From: Blasia pusilla
Taxonomy: Eukaryota > Marchantiophyta > Marchantiopsida > Blasiales
Assembly (NCBI GenBank): GCA_050084515.1
Contig: CM114272.1
Coordinates: forward strand, 46,500,001-46,564,000
Direction: 5' to 3'
DNA: 64,000 nt
This document shows, in pieces, positions 56,443-64,000 of the stretch. The position numbers were made by a program, and so were the translations under genes. The notes below the pieces were generated by a model. That model saw nothing but the letters and a program-made list of their open reading frames with translations. It had not been told where the DNA came from and did no database searches. The first letter of the stretch is position 1; each line of letters begins with the position of its first letter.

Positions 56443-59400
56443 TCATTCGTCATCGTCCGAGAGCTCTTGCAAAATCACTTTCGACCTTGCCCTCCCGATT
56501 TTGGGAATCGTTGGAAGTGACGATGGAGTCACTACCAAGGGTGGCTCTGGAACCGGAGCTCTCGGCCGGTGGAGAGTTGTACGCCCCAACGAGCCTTTCA
56601 GATTCTCGCCTTTGCCTCCTTGCAAAGGTCAAGCGATTCTCGCCTTCCTCGAGGCGAGAATGTTCGCCACTCTGCCAGCGCCTCGATACTCGCCCCGAAA
56701 GGCCCACTAAGTCGAACACCAAGTCACCCGGCCTTGAGCAGAGCTCGATGAGCGCTTGCATCGGTGGCGACTTTTCCTTCCTCCCGAAGTGGGGTACTAT
56801 CTTGCATGTAAATTCCTGGGAATTGTACAAACTATCTGTTGCACCCATCGAGCATGGATCCACAGGATCCTGGATCTTGAACACTGGAAATTGTGCTCGG
56901 GCGAACGGCGATACGAGGAGTGGTCCATCGAAAATCAGACGAAACAATGTCGAAACTAAAAAAGTTGCCTTGAGAAGATTTTCAATAACTGACTTTGGAT
57001 CAACCTGTCGGAGTCCGACGGGTTGTTTTGTCCCGGACCAACCCGACGGGTTGCACTTGCTTTTGGGTTTTCCAAGTTGATTTTGGTTTTCGGATGCAAC
57101 CCGTCGGAAGGCGGACGGGTTGTTGGCCTAGACCAGCCCATGCTCGCTGAGAGCAACCGTCGATAGCAGCTTCGCCGCTATTAGACGGGTTGCATCCAAA
57201 ACAAAATCAAGCGCAACCCGCGGGTTCCGACGGGTTGCGGTGTACACCGCGTTTTTCCCTCGTATGTGGGAAAGATGCAACCCGTCGGAAACCGACGGGT
57301 TGCTCTCACCGAGCATGGGCTGCTCTAAGCCGACAAGAACCCGTCGCCTTCCGACGGATTGCTCACGGACAAAAAAAACCCAGATTGACTGATTCTACAC
57401 ATCATTATAAGATAATTGAAATTATTGTACAGGAATTGAGCCTTACCCGAATTTGACTCGTCGCGGATCAGAGTGGGTACTCGTTTTTGATGATCCACGA
57501 TTGTGCCGTCCTCCACTTTAGCGACCTCTTGACGCACTGGAGGTTGAAGAGCTCGTCCTCGCTCCCTCCTCCAACACCAAGAAGTAGCCCTGTCACTCGA
57601 GATAGGCGTCGCAAAGGAGAACAAAAGTGCAACGGTCATAAGTGAGCGGCAGATTCCACTCGGTACCTCGTCCGCCGGATTTTCGCCCCAAAGTCGCAAC
57701 CCCGAGGGCAGATCGGCGATCAAGAGATCCACCGCAACCTCTTTGACCACTCCATTCACCGTCCAGGCAGCGTGCCCGTTTCGTTGGAGCTTCCTTCCCA
57801 GCGTTGTCAATTTTTCGATGGCGTTTGTCGACGCTTGAGAATCAAGGTATTCGCTCATCCAAGAAAGAGGTGAATCAAGGAGGACGCTTGTCCGGTCGTT
57901 GTTTGTCTGTGTCTTCCCAAGGATGATGGGTCTGTATTCTCCTTGGGACAACCCGGCACCTCTCGCTTCCGCTCTCTCTAGTCAGGGACGGTTTGTCGGG
58001 TTTCGATGACCTCGGATTTCGTGGCGTTTTCTTCGCCGAGGACCTGGTCCAACCCTCTCTTCCCGCTGCGTCCGGACGATTCCACCTCGGCCTCTCATCT
58101 TCAGGCTCTCTTTGGGAAGTCTCGGCCTTTGAATTTTTCCCTCCCTCGCCTTGCCTTTGAGACCGGTTGTGGATTTGTCTTTGGTCGTCCGGACCTTGAA
58201 GCCAACTCACTGTATCTCGTGGGCCTGCTCTCCTGCATCTCCTCCGAAGAAGTCTTTCAGCCGGACGAAATTGGGGATGTCGTCTTGTCCCGAGGCCCAA
58301 AGACATCATGAAGCACTCGTAAGTCCTTATCCGTCTTTGTCTTCAGTGGTCGTTGAAGTCGAGCCAAATGGGGCAATTCTCCACCTCCTAATCCGACATG
58401 TTTGACCCATCTCCACGCCGCACATGGAGAATGTCATTGCATCCGTGGCGAAGCCCACAATTTCAAGGCTTCCGGAAATTTTCCCCACGCATTTGCGTTC
58501 TTACATGGGACGAGGTACTGAATACCATCCGTTGGGCGGCTTTTAGTCAAACATTATCGCCGTGCTCTCAGAGATCTCGCTTCTTCTTCGCTTGATCTGT
58601 TTGTTACCCTCTACTTTTTCGTCAAGCTCGCTGAGGGAGGACGCAAACCTTGAACATGGTCTTGAATCTTGGGTTCTTGGTTGGCTTGTCCCGGATGTCG
58701 TCGAGCCAAACCTCGTAATCTCCAGAACTTTCAAGGTTTGCTTCCGGCGGAATGGGCTCTAATCTTCGAGCTCGCTACGGACCGTCGCCCAAAGACGGAC
58801 TTCTCGATTACCCGCAACGCGTCCCAGAACGACCATTCGCGTAGCCAATGCGAGATCACTGGATCAGACACACTTGGAGGATGGTGTGCCGCCCTCTTCT
58901 GGTCCTCTGAGCCCTTGAGACTGATTTTCATCAGTCGTATCCTCCTGAACTCGCTAATCCCGGATAACGCAAAATGATGCACACGATCTAGCGACACTTT
59001 CTCCCCAATCCGACCATGCGGATCTTCATCCCTCTTCCGCTGACGCTTGATAATCGCCTTGAGCTCCTTGTAGAACTCCGGACCAAGTTCGGGATTGAGA
59101 ATGCTGATGTATCGCTGCATCTTGCTCGCCGTGTATTTCGTTGCAGCAGAGATCTGGAGCTTGATGAATTTGGCGCTCAGACGCAGATACCTTCTCCCCG
59201 CTCCAACTCCGGTCTGGCGCTTTTCTTGGCTTGCCTGTATCTTCGACCGACAAAGGATGGTTACGGCTACATCTTGAGAAATAAACTTGTTTGCCCAAGT
59301 TTTCTTCTTAATTTGAGCACCCTTTGCAAGCATCGATTGACGAGGCATCGCCCAAGAACCCTCAGACTCTCCGGGTGCGTCGTAGCACCTTCCTCACCCG

Positions 59401-59759
59401 ATCGCGATCCTGGATCCAATGGTGGGTAACATTCCCCTCCGATACAATCCCGCACATCCAAACTCAACCCGTCAGGAAATTACATGGGTTCTCGCAAGCC
59501 GTCGGACTCGCGGGTCGTCCTGACTTCAGGGTCGGATTCTAGCAACAAGCTAAATGATGCAACCCGTCGGAGTCCGACAAGTTGCGCGGCTCGCCAGAAG
59601 CACTTGGTTGTGCATCTCCGCTTCCCTTTCCCGCTCCTCGATTTCCTGCTGCCTAATTTCATTCGCCGAACGAGGCGCAGGAGAAGCTGACGCAAGAGTC
59701 CTAATGGACTTGGGAGTGAAGCTCCCGGACTTGTTGGCTTGTGTTTTTTTCCTTGTCAT
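56443..59759 (-). pseudogene. Element C gene 2, lacking the ParB-like exon
   Basis: Read from the ATG at 59759: MTRKKTQANKSGSFTPKSIR continues to HNQVLLAS (about 59605), then breaks into a single palindrome (59555-59585), so most of exon 1 and all of exon 2 (ParB-like) are deleted. Exon 3 restarts near 59475 (LDVRDCIGG) and runs with frameshifts to about 57440. It includes GAQIKKKTWANKFISQDVAV and the motif IV counterpart IADLPSGLRLWGENP (about 57725-57690). After a palindrome-bearing intron, exon 4 (about 56950-56443) has MQALIELCSRPGDLVFDLVG and ends ELSDDDE. ADLPSG and DLVGLSG are the same as in B. Confidence 0.65.
57000..57365. repeat. Palindrome cluster in the last intron of gene 2, element C
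   Basis: Six or so units (57003, 57095, 57150, 57210, 57277, 57338), some with altered centres. The corresponding cluster in A is at 23237-23440; in B the intron carries only a half unit (near 50110-50125). Confidence 0.8.
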
Positions 59760-60033
59760 TTTTTCTGGAAATGCCTTCCCCTATGTCCACGACGAATCCC
59801 TTGATCAGTCGCCTTGCTGATGTCGAGATGGGAGCTCGTCTCGCCTTGGTGGTTAGCTCGAATCGTCCCGATATCGCTCGGTCGAACCGTCTCGCTCTCG
59901 TTCCGTCCTATCGACTTGCGATGTGTCGCTGCGTGAAATGCCCCTTCGTATCTCATCAACTGCTGTGCGGGAGAGTGAGGATTGAGGAATGAAGATCGCG
60001 AAATGAGAAACCGGAAATGAGCGACTTCTGCCC

Positions 60034-60041
60034 TATTTATA
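60034..60041 (-). promoter_or_regulatory. TATA box of gene 2, element C
   Basis: The minus strand reads TATAAATA in the same AAAAGTATAAATAGGGCAGA context as in A. Confidence 0.8.
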
Positions 60042-60127
60042 CTTTTCTAGCCGTTGGGCTGACCGTTGGGTCCCGTCGTCCTTTCGACGGCGACGTGCCG
60101 AATCTTACGGAAGTCCGGACGTGAAAA

Positions 60128-60745
60128 ATCGCAACCCGTCGGAGCCCGACGGGTTGAGCGCCTCCGTCGTCTTCGGAAAAGAACGCGAGGTACCCGCGCA
60201 ACCCGTCGGAGACCGACATGTTGCCTGCCTCCGCCATCCTTCGAACGTCACCACGTGCGCGAGCAACCCGTCGGAGACCGACGGGTTGAGCGCCTCTGTC
60301 GTCTTCGGAAAACAACGCGAGGTACCCGCGCAAGCCGTCGGAGACCGACATGTTGCGCGCCTCCGCCATGTTTGGGACGGGAACGGGACGTATTTTGGGA
60401 ATCCGTCGGAGACTGTTGGGTTGCACGCTTCCCTTATCAAGGGTTAGTAACGATGGCTTCCCGTGCAAGTCGTCGGAGTCTGGCTGGCTGCACCACAAGG
60501 CGACGCCCTTGCGCAACCCGTTGGACGGCAACGGGTTGCACGCCTCGCCGGGAACAGACGGTTTGCACGCCTCCGGCATCTTCGAGCAAGAAGGAGCGGT
60601 ATCCCAGCAAGTCGTCGAAGAGCAACGGGTTGCTCGCTTCGACAATGTTTAGCACAAGCGTGCAACCCGTCCGATGCCGACGGGTTGCAGGCTTCGGTAA
60701 GCTTCGGGTAATTTCTGAGTTACTAGTACTCTGACGGGTTCCAAG
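60128..60745. repeat. Palindrome array between divergent promoters, element C
   Basis: About nine units (60130, 60198, 60262, 60330, 60398, 60463, 60512, 60620, 60660) at about 65 bp, mirror-image to the arrays in A and B. Confidence 0.85.
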
Positions 60746-60893
60746 TGATGCGCAACCCTCTGCTTCCCAAATCCGGGAACATATTGCAACACAATTGAAT
60801 GTGTTACAGAATTGGATCCATTGTGTCAGACAATCTCCCCCACCGAATTCATCTTGTCAAGTAAAAATCATCAGAGTATCATTTCCTATTCAC

Positions 60894-60901
60894 TATAAAT
60901 T
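60894..60901 (+). promoter_or_regulatory. TATA box of gene 1, element C
   Basis: TATAAATT followed by ATTCTC repeats and the ATG at 60958. Confidence 0.65.
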
Positions 60902-60957
60902 AAATATTCTCATTCTCATTCTCATTCTCAGTCTCCTCCCGTAGGAATCTTCTTGGA

Positions 60958-63900
60958 ATGGATAATTATGTTAAGCTCACTTGTGGCGCTATCATCTGGC
61001 GGCCCTTCCTCAATCGAAATCATTCGACCCCAAGCTCGTGAGTCTTTCGAGTGATGGATGAAAATTTTCTGTCTTCGATTTCTTCTTCAATTGGAACCAT
61101 CTTTGTATCCAAAGATGTTAGGGTGGAAGGTACGGAAGACATAATAGGTGAGACGGTCCAGCCAAAGTGACCTCACACCGTAAAGTATGGAATCTCCTAC
61201 CTGTCGCAAATGGTCAATACAGAGTTTACGGCCTGCCCCTGAATTCGTCTGTTTCCCAAGTAGACGGTCTAGAATTTCCTAGGGCTCCGAGCTCTACGTT
61301 TGCAACTCCAAGATCTGCAGATCCGGCTTCGACTCCAACTTCGCACGCTCGTAACAATGTTGTTCTTCCTGAAGAGATTCCGGATGTTATCAACCTCAGC
61401 GGATCTGTCGGACACCAATCGGGCCCTGTGTGCGCCTACTCGTTCCTCTTGTGAGTATCAGGAAATAGTTTGCTTTCGTCTCTGCCCTTGAAAATGTTTA
61501 AGCATATTCTTGTCGACGAGATGCCGCCCACGTACGATGGTAACTGCATTTTTGAGTTTTCTCCACTTGCTGCTCCTGCTCAAAAGAAGGATGGAGGACG
61601 CCTGAATGGTATGGACAGAAAGTCTGATTGTCATCGATGGTGCAGGCTTCAACGGACCAGTGCTTCCATCCCAGATGGTCCTTGGATTGTCTCCCGCCGC
61701 CAATGCGTGGGAGCCTTGGAGTGTAGAAGTCCAGCATGCCCGTATCTAGAGCACAATGGGCGAGTCAATACGTCGCAATTCCCCCCCAAGAATGCAGAAA
61801 CTCCATACGAGTGGGTGCCACAATACCGCCGGGAGGCCATCGATGTCCTCATTGTCAGGCATCGCCCTTCTGCGTTGGAGCGTGTCCTCCATACATATTT
61901 TTCATTGTCCATGACTTGGGCTCCACGTCAGAGTATACAAGGCTGGCAGTTCATGTTGGCTCCCACACTCATCTTGTGACCGATGCAATTCAAAGACACA
62001 TCAAGGAGGATGTGGCAAAGAAAGTAGCCGAGGTCTTCAGAAACTCTCCGGGTTCAAAGCCCGGGGTGATCAAGCTCGCAACGGCATCACAAATTTGTGA
62101 ACAATTGCTTGGAATCCCTGGACAGGGCGAGATCACGGCGGTTGAGGAGAAACAACTCTGGGAAAATCTCGCATTTTCGCTGATCCCGAATGCTTGAGAA
62201 TTTGCGTCGATCGAGTTCGGATGGAAAGACTGCCGAAATGGATGCCATCTCCAGAATCAAGGCCAACTCCAGGTTTCCATTCATTCAGAGATGGCAGTTC
62301 ATGGGCCAAGGAGGCGAGGGATCCAGGGCCTATGTCTTCAAAATGTCAACCATAGGTCCCTCGAGTGGCCTCAATCTTATAGATCGAATGAGGGAAGGGG
62401 AAGATCTTTACGGAGCCGGGTCGCTTTGATATTTGCTCTGAGTGTCTTTGAACGGATGGTTGACGATGGGTGCTCACGTTTATGACCATGTGGAGAAGGG
62501 ACTCAAAACTATATTTGTGTGTGAAGTAAAGCGTAAGATGTTGGCGGTTTGAAGATGTTTGGTTACTCTTATTGGAGGTGGTGAAGGAAAACAAAAGGCC
62601 ACCTCCGGAAATTTATAGGTTCATGGCGGACAATGCACAACCTGGGTGGATTTCTATCCGGGAAGTGTTCTGGGGTGGAGAGGTTCAACCAGAGAGGGAA
62701 AGGTCGGATGCTTTCCATTGGCAACAGTCTGTGACCCGGTACACCAAATCTTGCATCAAGGAGAATAAGAGGACGGAGCATGTCACTCTACTCCAACGCT
62801 GCAAGGACAACAAAACCTTGAAGCAGGCCATGGACTGCCAGGAAGAACTTCATGGGTGGTGGAGGAAGCATGCGATTGAGGGGAAGTACAAAGAGTTGTG
62901 CTCTTGGTTGAGTTGGTGGATCATGACGTATGAGACAATGGGGAAACTTCATGCGGCAGGTGAGTTCACTATTTTGTCTTGTCAAGCTCACGCTGAGAGT
63001 TGTTTGTAAAGTTGTAGCTCAGGGTGAGAAGCGTGGGAATTATATGGATTTCAAACCCAAGAGACCAAGCAAGCTGTCGGATGCGACGGGTTGCCCGAGT
63101 GTGCAACCCGACGGAAACCGACGGGTTGCCCAAGGGTGCAACCCGACGAAAACCGACGGGTTGCATCCACATGTTTGGTGTCGTCCCGGGTGTGCAACCA
63201 TTCGGGACCCGACGGGTCCCAGAGTTGTTCATGGGATGCCTCGGCCTTGCAACCCGTCGGGTTCCGACGGGTTGCAGTAGGTGGGTTTAAGGTTACAACA
63301 CGTCGGGACCCGACGGGTCGCAGAGTCGTTCATGGGATGCCTCGGGCCTGCAAACCATCTGGTTCCGACAGGTCGCTTATTTCTTTGACTCCTGGGTTAT
63401 TTTCGTTCCCTTCTAACATTGCCGTCGTTGCAGGGATTGAACGTTCATGAAAATGCCCTCTGCCCCAACACAAGTGGAGCGAAAGTGTTCATTCCTCTTG
63501 GAGGTCGTCACAAGCATGCCAACGAATTTCACTTGTGGAGGCATGCCAACAAGACCAGGCAAGAGCAATGCTACAGTCTGCAGCATCCCATATCTTTCTC
63601 ACAAAAGGCATAACAAAAGGAAAAGGGCTGTCCATCTACGAGCTCTATGTCAGGGCGACTGTGAGATCTGGTGATGAAAAATTGTATGTCAAAGCCTTCA
63701 ACCGGTGCGTAGCTGGAACTCCACTCGAGCAAGACGTACACATTGGTGGGGATATTCGTGGGCGGGTTTCAAGACGTCCCATACAGATGGTGGTAGAGCA
63801 GTCCGAACGAGACTCGTGGAGACCAGATAAGTATCTTGACTTCACGCAGGTGAAGAGGCAGCATCGAGGAACAAATCCGGTGATTGATTTGGATGAGGAA

Positions 63901-64000
63901 ATTACACGGCCCAGGTATTCGGGGACCCCGGACCCGTCCCAAATCCGTGATGGAGTTACTTCTCCAAAATCAGTGAATGTTTTATTTCAAAAGCCCTCCG
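60958..64000 (+). pseudogene. Element C gene 1: MULE-like transposase, 5' and middle part
   Basis: The ATG is at 60958 (MDNYVKLTCG). Frame-shifting pieces then give RKVWNLLPVANGQYRVYGLP, NNVVLPEEIPDVINLSGSVG, MFKHILVDEMPPTYDGNCIF, and the zinc region RRQCVGALECRSPACPYLE, CPHCQASPFC and TRLAVHVGSHTH (61690-61975). The spacing of Cys pairs followed by GxHxH fits the WRKY-GCM1 fold. A helical part (62000-62180), FIQRWQFMGQGGEG, a DDE-like core (GWLTMGAHVYDH near 62470; FMADNAQPGW near 62620; SDAFHWQQSVTRYTK near 62705), an intron (62960-63433) and the start of the C-terminal exon follow. The SWIM finger would lie beyond the window. Several one-base indels disable the frame. Confidence 0.7.
62960..63433 (+). 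repeat. Gene 1 intron of element C with palindromes
   Basis: The donor is GCGGCAG/GTGAGTTC and the acceptor GTCGTTGCAG/GGATTGAAC; it is 474 bp. Palindromes fill 63070-63380 (for example about 63248-63276, GCAACCCGTCGGG...TCCGACGGGTTGC). Confidence 0.8.

Larger units (their letters stand above)
54636..64000. mobile_element. Element C: third MULE-type copy, inverted, truncated by the window edge
   Basis: It begins with the R terminus (GGGGGCTGGTACTCTGGCAG). Gene 2 runs on the minus strand (59759 to 56443) and gene 1 on the plus strand from 60958 past the window end. The L terminus is not in the window, so its target duplication (expected to begin just left of 54636, GTCATCCTT region) cannot be tested. 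It has more small indels than B. Confidence 0.75.

Overview
The window is nuclear DNA of a land plant. The evidence is a plastid-type ACHT thioredoxin gene, hAT, Helitron and Ty3/gypsy remnants of plant type, and GT-AG introns inside transposon genes. I cannot name the species; a non-seed plant is possible but unproven. Only one gene looks like an ordinary host gene, the ACHT-like thioredoxin on the minus strand at 3899-4726. Almost everything else is nested mobile DNA, mostly broken by stops and frameshifts.

Layout. 1-13164: the thioredoxin gene, short non-autonomous Helitrons carrying two solo LTRs, a GA microsatellite, two stem-loops and a hAT transposase fragment. 13165-25579: element A, a large DNA transposon whose left end lies in the hAT gene. 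25580-26760: an end fragment (D) of a second copy in the opposite orientation. 26761-37970: LTR and Ty3/gypsy debris. 37971-52687: element B, a copy with both ends and a 9-bp target duplication, inserted in a gypsy gag-pol gene. 52688-54635: the rest of that gypsy element and another retroelement fragment. 54636-64000: element C, the same family in inverted orientation, running off the window.

Elements A, B and C share one architecture. Two genes stand head to head on either side of a shared promoter region of roughly 0.9-1 kb, each with its own TATA box. Gene 1 is a Mutator-like (MULE) transposase with a WRKY-GCM1-like zinc-binding N-terminus, a DDE-like core and a C-terminal SWIM finger. 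Gene 2 encodes a coiled-coil-rich N-terminus, a ParB/sulfiredoxin-like domain with a GNHR motif, and a C-terminal domain that looks like a permuted (beta-class) N6/N4 DNA methyltransferase with altered catalytic motifs. A small third reading frame of unknown role follows gene 2.

The introns, the shared promoter and the subterminal regions are filled with a palindrome of about 27 bp (GCAACCCGTCGGA, one central base, then TCCGACGGGTTGC), commonly repeated every 65-70 bp. By eye it is absent from the exons and from the window outside these elements. My main hypothesis is that the ParB-like/methylase-like protein recognises these palindromes, as ParB does parS or as VANC anti-silencing proteins do motifs in VANDAL elements. 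That is inference. All copies here are damaged, so an active copy would have to be sought elsewhere in the genome.
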